This document shows, in pieces, positions 8,312-16,140 of a stretch of DNA of 44,072 nucleotides. A program made the translations under genes and the position numbers. Numbering within the stretch: the first letter of the stretch is position 1; the number at the start of each line of letters is the position of its first letter. The notes beneath the pieces are model-generated. The model made no database searches. It saw only the letters and a list, made by a program, of their open reading frames with translations, and was not told the DNA's origin. The stretch covers positions 1 through 44,072 of the forward strand of contig PVWI01000007.1 in assembly GCA_003003725.1 (NCBI GenBank), in the 5' to 3' direction. This stretch comes from a filamentous cyanobacterium Phorm 6 (GTDB lineage Bacteria > Cyanobacteriota > Cyanobacteriia > Cyanobacteriales > Microcoleaceae).

Positions 8312-9772
8312 TCAGATAGCTATGTGTTTCTGAACAGCTAAGACTAAATTTTCAGTCCAGAAATTAGCCAATTCGGCGCTGGCTGCTTCTACCATAACTC
8401 GGATTAGCGGTTCAGTGCCAGAAGCGCGAACCAAAATCCGTCCCTGTTCTCCCATTGCAGTTTTAGCAAGATCGATCGCCTTTTGCATTGGTTCGCACTC
8501 GTGCCATCTTAGCCGTTTTTCGCGATCGTCCACCCGCACATTTACCAACAACTGCGGATATGTTTGGAAACTGTCACTTACCAATTGTGACAAAGATTCC
8601 CCGGACTCGCGCACCAGCGAAGCTATATGCAAAGCTGTCAATAAACCATCGCCACTAATACCGAAATGCGGACAAAGAATGTGCCCCGACTGTTCGCCGC
8701 CCAACATCGCACCCGTGCGCTGCATTTCAGCATGAACGTGCTGATCTCCCACGTTCGTTCTAGTTAGTTTGCCGCCTAATTCTTCCCAAGCTCGCTCGAA
8801 GCCGAGGTTAGCCATTACAGTAGAAATAATTAAATTGGACGGTAACTGTTGGGAGGCGCGCAATTGCCGGCCCCACAGATAAAGAATGTAATCACCATCA
8901 ATCGATCGACCTTTATTGTCAACACCCAAAACTCGATCGGCATCACCATCAAAAGCAAATCCCAAATCGGCATTGTGTTCCAAAACCGCGGCTTGCAAAC
9001 TTTCGAGATGAGTAGAACCGCAATTAACATTAATACGAGATCCATCTGGAGAGTTGTGCAAACAGATCACATCCGCCCCCATTTGCTCAAATACCTGCGG
9101 TGCCAAACCAGCCGCCGCCCCCCAAGCCAAATCCAAAACCACCCGCATTCCCGACAAATTCATCTGTTGCAGCGAATCAGAGAGAGAAACAGCATAATCT
9201 TTCACCAACTCCTGGCGGTGGTAGTGTTGTCCCAAAGCAAAACTAGCAACCGGAACCTTAGCCCCCCGGATGCCGGCTTCTATTTGTTCCTGCAACTGTT
9301 GCGACAGCTTAGAGCCGTTTGAGCCAAAAAACTTAATCCCGTTATCTTCTGGGGGATTGTGGCTAGCCGAAATCATCACTCCGCCGACAGAATCCGAAAT
9401 GCTTGCCAGATAAGCAACGCAGGGAGTCGGGCACAATCCCAAATTCCACACTTCCAAACCGGCGGCTGTCAAACCCGCTGACAGCGCCATTGCCAGCATA
9501 TCACTGGAATTCCTGCTGTCTTGTCCCAAAATAACCGGGCCTTGGTTGGGGGCATTTTGGCGCATAACTTGCCCAGCCCAGAAGCCAACTTGCAGGGCTA
9601 GGGGTGCATTTAGCAATTCTCCAACTTTCCCGCGAATCCCGTCTGTGCCGAAGAGTTTTGTATTTGGCAGGGAAAGGCTATTTCCCACCAAAATCGAATC
9701 GCGTTTGGCTGGCTGTACCGAGTTAGCAGCCGGAAACTCGCTGCCACGATGGCGCGAAGGTGTCTGAACCAT
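8312..9772 (-). CDS. glmM: Phosphoglucosamine mutase
   Basis: Interconverts glucosamine-6-phosphate and glucosamine-1-phosphate in the cytoplasm, feeding UDP-GlcNAc, peptidoglycan and lipopolysaccharide synthesis. The start at 9772 is preferred over the in-frame 9802 because AAAGGAG lies at the right distance; this gives 486 residues. All four mutase signatures are seen: [13 protein letters not shown], the phosphoserine loop [12 protein letters not shown] (Ser about 137), the metal site DGDADR (275-280), and the sugar/phosphate sites GGEQSGH and [12 protein letters not shown] near the C-terminus. The first 37 residues are a non-conserved extension common in cyanobacterial copies. Flanked by repeats, with no obvious operon partner. 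Confidence 0.97.
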   Translation of the reverse strand: MVQTPSRHRGSEFPAANSVQPAKRDSILVGNSLSLPNTKLFGTDGIRGKVGELLNAPLALQVGFWAGQVMRQNAPNQGPVILGQDSRNSSDMLAMALSAGLTAAGLEVWNLGLCPTPCVAYLASISDSVGGVMISASHNPPEDNGIKFFGSNGSKLSQQLQEQIEAGIRGAKVPVASFALGQHYHRQELVKDYAVSLSDSLQQMNLSGMRVVLDLAWGAAAGLAPQVFEQMGADVICLHNSPDGSRINVNCGSTHLESLQAAVLEHNADLGFAFDGDADRVLGVDNKGRSIDGDYILYLWGRQLRASQQLPSNLIISTVMANLGFERAWEELGGKLTRTNVGDQHVHAEMQRTGAMLGGEQSGHILCPHFGISGDGLLTALHIASLVRESGESLSQLVSDSFQTYPQLLVNVRVDDREKRLRWHECEPMQKAIDLAKTAMGEQGRILVRASGTEPLIRVMVEAASAELANFWTENLVLAVQKHIAI

Positions 9773-9899
9773 ATTCACTCCTTTAATAATATTCACACTC
9801 ACACATTTGCAACTTATGTTACAACTGAAAGTCTTTATTTTCAGCTTAAACTCGATTTATTTCGGGGATTGCTGGGGCAATTTGCTATGACTAAAGATC

Positions 9900-9986
9900 A
9901 GACGGCGGTTGAAACCGCGTCTACACAAACGATGTCCGCCGGACGCCGACTGAAGAAAAGACGGCGGTTTCAACCGCCCCGTCTTC
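9900..9986. repeat. Pair of inverted GGCGGTTGAAACCGC hairpins
   Basis: Two hairpin cores (GCGGTTGAAACCGC and its inverse GCGGTTTCAACCGC) face each other about 45 bp apart, with a third small palindrome GTCCGCCGGAC between. They sit directly beyond the rsmD stop codon and could fold in rsmD mRNA as a 3' stabiliser or terminator. Confidence 0.75.
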
Positions 9987-10535
9987 TTATCCGAACCGTA
10001 TTGGGCTATAGAAGGTTAATGCTGTATTGCCGTATACTTTTTGGCGGCAAATTTCTAGGCCGGGTATCGGTTGGGTCGATCGCTCCGGGCTGTGTTCGAT
10101 CGCGATTTCACCATCAGGTGCTAACATTTCTTGGCTGGCGATCGTATTTAACACAGGTTCGTACAAGTCGCTGGCGTAGGGCGGATCGAAGTAAATGCGA
10201 TCGAACTGCTGTCCCGCGAGAGTCGCCAATTTCGCCGTCGCGTTTCCCCGCAGAATTTGGAATACTTGAGACTCGTCTGCTACTTGCTCCCAATTTTCGC
10301 GGATAATTGCACAAGCTTTCGCCGACTGTTCAATACCCGTCACACTCGCGGCTTGGCGACACAAAGCCTCTGCACCCATCGAACCGCTGCCGGTACAAAT
10401 GTCAAGCCATCTGCAATCTGCGATCGTCCCTTGCCAAATATTAAATAAAGCTTCTCTGACTCGCGAAGGTGTCGGGCGAGTTGCAAGTCCCGGCAGAGTT
10501 TTGATTGGGCGGTTTCCATAGATTCTGATACTCAT
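9987..10535 (-). CDS. rsmD: 16S rRNA (guanine(966)-N2)-methyltransferase
   Basis: 182 residues from the ATG at 10535. A longer frame up to 10625 exists, but its extra 30 residues come from translating a GGAAGAA heptamer array and are rejected. MSIRIYGNRPIKTLPG at the N-terminus, WLDICTGSGSMGAEAL (SAM-binding motif I, about 43-58) and the catalytic YFDPPY (about 115-120) identify RsmD, which methylates G966 of 16S rRNA in the 30S subunit. No Shine-Dalgarno sequence is present; the region upstream is pyrimidine-rich repeat, so the heptamers form the leader of this mRNA. Confidence 0.94.
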   Translation of the reverse strand: MSIRIYGNRPIKTLPGLATRPTPSRVREALFNIWQGTIADCRWLDICTGSGSMGAEALCRQAASVTGIEQSAKACAIIRENWEQVADESQVFQILRGNATAKLATLAGQQFDRIYFDPPYASDLYEPVLNTIASQEMLAPDGEIAIEHSPERSTQPIPGLEICRQKVYGNTALTFYSPIRFG

Positions 10536-10582
10536 AAGAAGGAAGAAGGAAGAAGGAAGAAGGAAGAAGGAAGAAGGAAGAA
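10536..10582. repeat. GGAAGAA heptamer tandem array abutting the rsmD start
   Basis: About six 7-bp units start within 3 bp of the rsmD initiation codon. Read on the rsmD strand they are TTCTTCC units and replace any recognisable ribosome binding site. Confidence 0.85.
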
Positions 10583-10589
10583 AGTATTT

Positions 10590-10650
10590 GTAGGGTGCGT
10601 CGCCATTAAAAATCTCTAAATTCAATGGACAATCTCATAGCGACGCACCT
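10590..10650. repeat. GTAGGGTGCGTCGC inverted-repeat element, about 61 bp
   Basis: The left end TAGGGTGCGTCGC pairs with the right end GCGACGCACC. Two further copies, facing each other, form the composite element at 37253-37571. A small MITE or REP-like unit with no ORF. Confidence 0.75.
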
Positions 10651-10889
10651 TATATTACTTCCGGTAACTACGGAATTATTTAACCACAGAGAACGCAGAG
10701 AACGCAGAGGAAGAGGAGAGAAATTTATTATTCCGATGCTACCGGATTTGATATTACACTTCGGGCCAGTGGAAACAAACTACCAACTCGATTAGTACCA
10801 CTAATTTTTATAAATAATATTATAATTTGACTAAGAATAGAATTTGGAGCCGACAAAGCAGCTCCAATTTTTCGGAAAGATTGTATCAT
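10651..10889. other. Gene-free stretch with short direct repeats
   Basis: Contains CCACAGAGAACGCAGAGAACGCAGAGG (9-bp direct repeats, 10683-10709) and AT-rich sequence. No ORF, RNA gene or convincing promoter is recognised. It lies between divergent-side rsmD and a possible 46-residue peptide gene. Confidence 0.5.
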
Positions 10890-11030
10890 TTAAAACCCAG
10901 ATTTGACAGTATTTTCTGTTTGATTAGATTCAGGAACTGGTGTCTGGGCTTGTTTTACACATAATACAGTATTGCTGACCACGAGCGACAATAACACCAC
11001 TTTAACCGGAAACGAAACAGGAGTATTCAT
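10890..11030 (-). CDS. Possible 46-residue secreted peptide
   Basis: From ATG 11030 the frame reads MNTPVSFPVKVVLLSLVVSN and continues through TVLCVKQAQTPVPESNQ, ending KSGF. It has a hydrophobic helix that could be a signal peptide, and a polar tail. The upstream extension of the frame is translated TTGGTAA heptamer repeat and is rejected. The gene follows the PGYPQ-repeat protein gene on the same strand after about 90 bp. No family is recognised and there is no clear ribosome binding site, so it may not be real. Confidence 0.35.
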   Translation of the reverse strand: MNTPVSFPVKVVLLSLVVSNTVLCVKQAQTPVPESNQTENTVKSGF

Positions 11031-11035
11031 AAAGT

Positions 11036-11072
11036 TATAATTGGTAATTGGTAATTGGTAATTTGTAATTAA
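11036..11072. repeat. TTGGTAA heptamer tandem array
   Basis: Four to five 7-bp units directly upstream of the possible 46-residue peptide gene. The same STRR-like class as the other heptamers but with a different unit. Confidence 0.8.
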
Positions 11073-11122
11073 TTCCGAAGTTGGGGCAACCACCGGGGAT
11101 TGCCCCTGCGACATAACAGCGA

Positions 11123-11590
11123 TTAAAAGTTGTTGATAATCACCGGCTGGGTTTGCCGCGTCGCAGGAGATGCCGGTGCTGGGGCAGGATAAGGTTGCGG
11201 ATAAACCGGATAACCAGGTTGCGGATAACCAGGTTGCGGATAACCAGGTTGCGGATAACCAGGTTGCGGATAACCAGGTTGCGGATAACCAGGTTGTTGG
11301 GGAGTTGGGTATTGAGGCAAAGTATTGGGCTGTCCGGGATATTGAGGTGCAGTATTTCCAGGAAAAGTTTCAGGAGAACCAGCACTTCCTTGGGGAAATT
11401 GCTGTTGATTTTCTGATAGATTTTGAGGATTAGATGGAATTCCTAATATGCCTTCGACAGCGCGGCGGAGAATTGGTCTGAGGGGAATTGCTAAGCTCAT
11501 TTCGGCGGTTGAGCCGATCGCCATTACAGACAGGGCTCCGACAATAGCTAGTTTTCCGAATCCTGTTTGCAGTTGGTGTTGAGTAATCAT
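11123..11590 (-). CDS. Secreted PGYPQ-repeat low-complexity protein
   Basis: 155 residues. An N-terminal signal peptide is likely: a hydrophobic stretch LAIVGALSVMAIG with a probable cleavage after SLA near residue 34. A short charged helix LRPILRRAVEGILGI follows. The rest is Gly/Pro/Gln/Tyr-rich, with six units of PGYPQ encoded by a 15-bp perfect tandem repeat, and ends TQPVIINNF. Such proline/tyrosine-rich tails occur in secreted cell-surface or outer-membrane-associated proteins; no enzyme domain is present. It lies next to other small exported proteins (CHAP protein, 46-residue peptide), which suggests a cell-envelope cluster. The function is unknown. Confidence 0.75.
   Translation of the reverse strand: MITQHQLQTGFGKLAIVGALSVMAIGSTAEMSLAIPLRPILRRAVEGILGIPSNPQNLSENQQQFPQGSAGSPETFPGNTAPQYPGQPNTLPQYPTPQQPGYPQPGYPQPGYPQPGYPQPGYPQPGYPVYPQPYPAPAPASPATRQTQPVIINNF
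11208..11297. repeat. 15-bp coding minisatellite, six units
   Basis: GGATAACCAGGTTGC is repeated five times exactly plus once with a single change at the last base. Each unit encodes one PGYPQ block on the minus strand. Exact nucleotide identity, including third positions, implies recent expansion. Confidence 0.95.
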
Positions 11591-11702
11591 TATTTGTCTT
11601 CCTTGTCAATAGTTAGGGGGAATATTTTTAAGAGTGAGAGTTGCGATCGCACGCCGTAGAAAAAGTACAATCGCCCAACTCTACCTAAACCGAGGATTTA
11701 GG

Positions 11703-12164
11703 TCATCGCACCCAAAACGAGACATCGCGGCGGCCATTAATAGAAGTTCCAAACTGGGTAACATTGACATTGCCACAGTTGAATTCCCCGAACAAACCGC
11801 GATTTCCTTGGTTGGCACATCGAACGGCGATCGTCCCGTTACCGTTAACTCTTTCTACTACTCCAATGTGTCCGTGAGTGCGATCGGCACCTGGGAAGGA
11901 AGTCTGCATAACAACGACAGCACCGGGTTGAGGGCCAACTTGACGGAAGCCGTTACGCTGCAACACTGAACCGTAATCTTTGGCACTCCAAACATAGGGA
12001 GGACGCAGTTGAAAGCGATTGTTTACGTAGATCGGACACTGGCAAAATTGCGCTGCTACGGCTGGTTTGATGTTGGAGAAACTCGCAGTTACGACTGTGC
12101 TGGCGGCGGCGAAAGCAGTTAACAAAGCTAGAGAGATTTTGGAGGAAGAAGTAAATAATTTCAT
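11703..12164 (-). CDS. Exported CHAP-domain (amidase/peptidase) protein
   Basis: 153 residues from ATG 12164, preceded by AAGGA at 7 bases; an in-frame extension to 12227 lacks such support. A signal peptide covers about residues 1-38 (SKISLALLTAFAAASTVVTA, then AVAA before Gln39). The mature part has QCPIYVNNR (Cys about 43) and THGHIGVVERV (His about 99), the Cys-His pair of CHAP domains, and PGAVVVMQ between them. CHAP enzymes cleave peptidoglycan peptides or act as amidases outside the cytoplasm. The protein is only the catalytic domain, with no SH3 or LysM binding part. A role in cell-wall remodelling is likely; the substrate is not proven. Confidence 0.85.
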   Translation of the reverse strand: MKLFTSSSKISLALLTAFAAASTVVTASFSNIKPAVAAQFCQCPIYVNNRFQLRPPYVWSAKDYGSVLQRNGFRQVGPQPGAVVVMQTSFPGADRTHGHIGVVERVNGNGTIAVRCANQGNRGLFGEFNCGNVNVTQFGTSINGRRDVSFWVR

Positions 12165-12461
12165 GGTTGATTCCTTGTTTGTTTGCGGTTGTTTGCTTGA
12201 CTTGTTGATACTTTCGCAGAACCGCAAAAAGATTTCGCCCGAAGAAGCGGGAGTTAAACAAGGAGTTAAGGATGGGTCAAAATATTGCGATCGAGCTTTG
12301 TTCGGAAAGAGTTTCAGGCGTTATAAGATTTAAGTAACGGAGTTTGTTAACTCCCTTAAGTGCTGGGTCGAGCGACGGACGGGCGGGATGCCCATCCCAC
12401 AAGAGTTTTTGCACAGCACGGAGACGCACTCTACATATAAAATCTAAAATTAAACATCAAA
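12165..12461. other. Divergent intergenic region, CHAP gene / STAND gene
   Basis: About 300 bp between two divergent genes. It contains a GGGCGGGATGCCCATCCCACAAGAG segment (about 12381-12405) related to one at about 32682-32705. No RNA gene or clear promoter is recognised. Confidence 0.45.
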
Positions 12462-13784
12462 ATGACTTTACCCAAAGCAAGGCGCGATCGCGGCAGAATA
12501 CTCACAGACAAAGGATGGAAGAGAATCTGGGACGCAATTTACCTCAAATTTGCCGATCGCCCCGGCTTGCAAAAAATCTCGGAGCTCACAGATCCTGGAC
12601 TTAATCCAAAATCTCCCTCTTTCGTCTCCACGGATACGGTGTCTAATATATTGAATCGGCGAGCACCGGCTGACAAAGCCAAAATTGAGAGTTTGTTTGC
12701 AGCTTTTGGACTGCGACTCGAAGCTGACGATCGCACTTCGGGAGATATTTCGGGCAATCTCGCGCCCGCGACAACTCCTCAAACTCCCCAGAATTTGAGC
12801 GAATTGCCGGATATTTCGGGTTTTTGCGGCCGCCGGGAAGAATTAGGTTTGCTGAAAAACTGGATTTCGGTCGATCGCTGCCGCTTAGTTGCGATCTTCG
12901 GGATGGCGGTAATTGGCAAAACGGCACTTTCGGCGCAATTAGCCAAGCAAATTCAGCACGAGTTTGAATTCGTGATGTGGCGAAGTTTGTCTAAGGGGCC
13001 GCTTTGTCAAGATTTGGCGATCGACCTAATTAAATTTATCTGCCACTGTCAGGGCAAAAAACTGCCGGAAAACCTCAGTGACGGCATTTCGAGGCTGATT
13101 GAGCATTTGCAAGCGCACCGCTGTTTAATTGTCTTTGACGGTGTGGAAGCGATCTTAGATACGGGCGGTTTGGCTGGAAAATATCGATCGGGCTATCAAG
13201 ATTACGAAAGACTGTTTAAACAAATAGGAGAATCCAATCATCAAAGCTGTTTGTTGCTTACCTGTTCCGAAAAATCAAGAGATATTGCTTTATTAGAAGG
13301 TCAAACTCGCCCCGTACGCTCTTACAAACTCATAGGTTTAGAACCTATGGCGGCCCGGGAAATCCTGCAAGAAAGAGGATTAGTTAAAGAAAAGTCATGG
13401 GACGAATTGATTGAATGTTATGCCGGTCATCCTTTGGCACTCAGGATAGTTTCGGCAATGATTTTAGAACTATTTGACGGTAAAACCTCGGAATTTATCA
13501 GACAAAACACAGTATTTTTAGGTCAAATTAATCATATTTTATTCCAGCAATTTCAGAGACTTTCAGTGTTAGAAACAGAGGTAATAAAACATTTGGCAAC
13601 TGCTGGAATGCCAATGGATCTCGCTCAATTGCGGGGGGGACTTTCTGCACCAGTTTCCACCTCGAAGTTGATGGAAGCGCTGGAATCTCTGGGATGGCGA
13701 TCGCTCATTGAAAAAATCATAGTCAGCGGTAATGTCGCTTTCACCTTACAGCCGGTAGTTCGGAAATATGCGATCGACCGATAG
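12462..13784 (+). CDS. STAND NTPase with N-terminal helix-turn-helix, no sensor repeats
   Basis: 440 residues. Residues about 1-90 resemble the helix-turn-helix-like domain that starts many cyanobacterial WD40 or pentapeptide STAND proteins (RGRILTDKGWKRIWDAI, STDTVSNILNRR, IESLFAAFGLRLE). An NB-ARC ATPase follows: FCGRREELGLLKNWI, P-loop GMAVIGKT (about 147-154, with Ala-Val where GG is usual), Walker B RCLIVFDGVEAIL (about 225), and GHPLALRIV. A winged helix ends the protein at VVRKYAIDR. Family members normally carry a long repeat sensor (WD40, TPR) after this point; here the frame stops. It could be a regulatory or defence-type switch relying on a partner, or a shortened copy. The gene is convergent with hisH. 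Confidence 0.85.
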   Translation: MTLPKARRDRGRILTDKGWKRIWDAIYLKFADRPGLQKISELTDPGLNPKSPSFVSTDTVSNILNRRAPADKAKIESLFAAFGLRLEADDRTSGDISGNLAPATTPQTPQNLSELPDISGFCGRREELGLLKNWISVDRCRLVAIFGMAVIGKTALSAQLAKQIQHEFEFVMWRSLSKGPLCQDLAIDLIKFICHCQGKKLPENLSDGISRLIEHLQAHRCLIVFDGVEAILDTGGLAGKYRSGYQDYERLFKQIGESNHQSCLLLTCSEKSRDIALLEGQTRPVRSYKLIGLEPMAAREILQERGLVKEKSWDELIECYAGHPLALRIVSAMILELFDGKTSEFIRQNTVFLGQINHILFQQFQRLSVLETEVIKHLATAGMPMDLAQLRGGLSAPVSTSKLMEALESLGWRSLIEKIIVSGNVAFTLQPVVRKYAIDR

Positions 13785-13809
13785 ATACAGTCATGGACGC
13801 ATAACCTCT

Positions 13810-13853
13810 GTAGGGTGCGCAATGCGCACGGCCCTGCGCATTGTGCATCCTAC
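13810..13853. repeat. GTAGGGTGCGC hairpin between convergent genes
   Basis: An 18-bp imperfect stem (TAGGGTGCGCAATGCGCA with its partner) around a CGGCCC loop. It touches the hisH stop codon and lies 25 bp after the STAND gene. It is placed to act as a bidirectional terminator, but no T-run follows on either side. Confidence 0.75.
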
Positions 13854-14488
13854 TAAGCAGCTACCTTTGCTCGCACCTGACTGACAAAATTTGACAGCAT
13901 TTGCAATCCGATACTCGAAGACTTTTCCGGGTGAAACTGTACAGCCATCAGATTGTCTTTAGCGATCGCCGCTGTCACATTTTGAGTCCCGTGAGTCACC
14001 ATTGCCGATCGCACTTCCAAATCTATCGGATCGACATAATAAGAATGCACAAAATAAACCCAAGGTTGAGCAGGTAAACTTTCCCACAGTGGCAAATTCG
14101 GCTGACAAAATTCCAATTGATTCCATCCCATGTGTGGAATTGTCAACCCCGGTTCCGAGTGAAACCTGCGCACTTTCCCCGCAATCACGCCCAATCCCGG
14201 TTCTACACCTTCTTCGGAACTTTCAAACAGAATTTGCAAACCCAAACAAATGCCTAAAAAAGGTTTCCCCGAGGCGATCGCACTTTTTATCGGTTCTATC
14301 AAATTGCGCGATCGTAAATTCTGCATTGCCGGATCGAACGAGCCCACTCCCGGCAAAACCACCGCATCCGCCTGCTCGATTGTAGCAGGAGAATCCGTAA
14401 TTTGTGGCACTGCACCCACATTTTCCAAGCCCTTACAGACCGAGTGCAGATTGCCCATGTCATAGTCCACTACTGCAATGACAGACAT
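13853..14488 (-). CDS. hisH: Imidazole glycerol phosphate synthase, glutaminase subunit
   Basis: 211 residues. Supplies ammonia from glutamine to HisF in histidine synthesis. The class I glutamine amidotransferase triad is complete: FLGICLGLQ with the nucleophile Cys81, and VQFHPEKSS with His186 and Glu188. Other HisH hallmarks are VDYDMGNLHSV at the N-terminus, VVLPGVGSFD (oxyanion loop) and VYFVHSYY. The length is normal. It has no histidine-gene neighbours here, which is common in cyanobacteria, where his genes are scattered. Confidence 0.97.
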   Translation of the reverse strand: MSVIAVVDYDMGNLHSVCKGLENVGAVPQITDSPATIEQADAVVLPGVGSFDPAMQNLRSRNLIEPIKSAIASGKPFLGICLGLQILFESSEEGVEPGLGVIAGKVRRFHSEPGLTIPHMGWNQLEFCQPNLPLWESLPAQPWVYFVHSYYVDPIDLEVRSAMVTHGTQNVTAAIAKDNLMAVQFHPEKSSSIGLQMLSNFVSQVRAKVAA

Positions 14489-14545
14489 TGACTTACTTGC
14501 CTTATATTATAAATATCGCTATTATTGCACAAAATTACCGATAAT

Positions 14546-14695
14546 AAAGGTTCGTAGTGAGGACTTCAGTCCGCAAAGGTTCGTAGTGAGGACTTCAGTC
14601 CGCAAAGGTTCGTAGTGAGGACTGAAGTCCGCAAAGGTTCGTAGTGAGGACTTCAGTCCGCATCATTTTTTGAGGACTAAAGTCCTCACTACGAA
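14546..14695. repeat. Four 29-bp tandem palindromic repeats plus an inverted copy
   Basis: Four consecutive 29-bp units begin at 14546, 14575, 14604 and 14633, each AAAGGTTCGTAGTGAGGAC followed by TTCAGTCCGC; in the third the core is GACTGAAGTCC. An inverted half-copy (GAGGACTAAAGTCCTC, then ACTACGAACC) follows at about 14669-14695. There are no spacers, so this is not CRISPR. The array fills the divergent gap between hisH and the peptidase gene. Confidence 0.95.
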
Positions 14696-14729
14696 CCTAT
14701 TTAATAGCGATCCATAGACGGGACATTAT

Positions 14730-15248
14730 ATGACTAAAAAAATCCTGCTAACCTCATTTGATACTTGGCTTCCCCATCAGAAATCCAACTCTTCCGACGA
14801 CTTATTAGCCAAGATTTCTCAAATTGAATCTTTGGCTGATTCTCTAACTTTTTTGAGGAAACTGCCCGTAGATTTTCAGGAAGCGCCCAATTTGGCGATC
14901 GCCCAAATCAACCAACTCCAACCAGACACAATTATCTGCTGCGGCATGGCAGAAAGCAGACAAAAATTAACCATAGAATCCTGCGCTTGCTGCGAGACAG
15001 ATACACTGAAAACAGCAGTCAATCTCGAACCATTAATCGCTGACTTAGCAACCACCGAAATCAGTCACGAAGCCGGAAAATATGTTTGCGAAGCCCTCTA
15101 TTATGCAGTTTTAAAGCATATTTGCGATGCTCAACTTCCCGCTAAATGTATTTTCGTCCACGTCCCAATTTTAACTTCCGAAAACACCGACAAGATTGTC
15201 GCCGATTTTTTATTAATTATGCACCGCCTAACTACACGCAAGGATTAG
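14730..15248 (+). CDS. Pyroglutamyl-peptidase I-like protein (family C15), short form
   Basis: 172 residues. The three active-site regions of C15 cysteine peptidases are present: CGMAESRQKLTIESCA (Glu about 83), HEAGKYVCEALYYAV (Cys about 120) and KCIFVHVPIL (His about 144). The Cys-His spacing of 24 equals that of the classical enzyme, but the Glu-Cys spacing is about 26 residues shorter and the whole protein is about 40 shorter than the usual 215. It removes N-terminal pyroglutamate from peptides if active; the missing segment could alter substrate or oligomer contacts. The N-terminus KKILLTSFDTWLPHQKS fits the family (TGFDPFGG in most). Convergent with the flavin reductase gene. Confidence 0.82.
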   Translation: MTKKILLTSFDTWLPHQKSNSSDDLLAKISQIESLADSLTFLRKLPVDFQEAPNLAIAQINQLQPDTIICCGMAESRQKLTIESCACCETDTLKTAVNLEPLIADLATTEISHEAGKYVCEALYYAVLKHICDAQLPAKCIFVHVPILTSENTDKIVADFLLIMHRLTTRKD

Positions 15249-15414
15249 AAACCGGGTTTCTACGAATATTTTTCGTTACTCATCGCCAAAACTCGTAGAA
15301 ACCCGGTTTCTGAGATTGAGCGCAGGGACTAGAAACCGGGTTTCTGAGTGTATTTCTCGTTACTCGTCGCAAAAACTCATAGAAACCCGGTTTCTGAGAT
15401 TGAGCGCGAAACTG
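15247..15414. repeat. Tandem duplication of an 84-bp palindrome-bounded unit
   Basis: AGAAACCGGGTTTCT and AGAAACCCGGTTTCT alternate at 15247, 15297, 15331 and 15381. The period is exactly 84 bp, so two copies of one unit stand side by side between the convergent peptidase and flavin reductase genes. The AAACCGGGTTT palindrome also occurs singly near 30940 and 35850 and in the cysA upstream region. Confidence 0.93.
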
Positions 15415-15429
15415 CCAACTGCCAAGTAA

Positions 15430-15912
15430 TTAACCGCCGTAATTCCAACCAGTGGTTTCTAACAGTAACGGATCTCCCTCGCGGTGAACACCGGCACCGA
15501 TAACTTCTCCCACATAAACCGTGTGATCCCCGTGTTCTACAGCACCCACAACATTGCACTCGATGTAACCCAGAGAGTCCGAAATAATCGGACAACCAGT
15601 TTCCGCCCCAGCATAAAATTCTACATCCTCAAATTTATTGCCAACGCGCCGCTGCGGTTTAAAGAAATTTTGGGCTAACTCTTTTTGTCCTGCTTCCAAG
15701 AAACTCAAAGCAAACACACCGCTGGCTTTAATCATGGCGTGGGATTTCGAGTCTTGCTTAACGCAGTTGACGACTAAAGGAGGGGTAAAGGAAGATTGCA
15801 TCACCCAGCTAGCGGTGAAACCGTTGACTTCCTCCCCGTCTTTGACACCGCAGATGTACAATCCGTGAGGGATTTTGCGCAGGATGGTCTTTTTAGCTTG
15901 TTCGTCTAACAC
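15430..15912 (-). CDS. Flavin reductase-like, FMN-binding split-barrel protein
   Basis: 160 residues. It resembles the flavin-reductase-like domain that binds FMN and uses NAD(P)H. Seen: KIPHGLYICGVKDGEEVNGFTASWVMQSSFTPPLV at the N-terminus, a GFTASWV loop typical of phosphate/FMN contact, then CPIISDSLGYIECNVVGAVEHGDHTVYVGEV, the conserved CXXXXXXXGDHXXXXGXV pattern of the family. It is a stand-alone version of the C-terminal domain found in cyanobacterial flavodiiron proteins. It would supply reduced flavin or transfer electrons in the cytoplasm; the partner is unknown. The start at 15912 has no strong ribosome binding site. Confidence 0.88.
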   Translation of the reverse strand: MLDEQAKKTILRKIPHGLYICGVKDGEEVNGFTASWVMQSSFTPPLVVNCVKQDSKSHAMIKASGVFALSFLEAGQKELAQNFFKPQRRVGNKFEDVEFYAGAETGCPIISDSLGYIECNVVGAVEHGDHTVYVGEVIGAGVHREGDPLLLETTGWNYGG

Positions 15913-16033
15913 GGGCTTACCTGATCGATAACTCTACACCGTTCAGTTTACCAATGTCGAGCCCACAAACCCAACTGTCTTAAGGCCGATCGACAATATC
16001 ACCTTTTTCTCTTCTGTCTCTAACTTCGCGCCG

Positions 16034-16075
16034 CTTCGCGTACTGCGTCTTCGCGTACTGCGTCTTCGCGGTTCG
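16034..16075. repeat. CTTCGCGTACTGCGT 15-bp direct repeats
   Basis: Two exact tandem units (16034-16063) plus partial flanking copies (CGCCGCTTCGCG before, CTTCGCGGTTCG after) lie upstream of the flavin reductase gene and downstream of the dienelactone hydrolase gene. Confidence 0.7.
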
Positions 16076-16140
16076 TTAGATCAGCATTATTTCAGCGGGA
16101 AGCTAGTAAGTCTTAACTTACAACTCAACATTTAAAACTC

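Noticed and set aside
9749-10306. 185-residue plus-strand ORF over glmM/rsmD
   Set aside because: It lies antisense to the ends of two well-identified genes and across a repeat; composition is Arg/Ser-rich shadow type.
11153-11433. Overlapping ORFs on the plus strand and an alternate minus frame with repeats
   Set aside because: They mirror the 15-bp minisatellite; the minus-strand frame with the signal peptide is the coherent one.
14546-14661. CRISPR-like direct repeats
   Set aside because: The 29-bp units are contiguous with no spacers; this is a tandem palindromic repeat.
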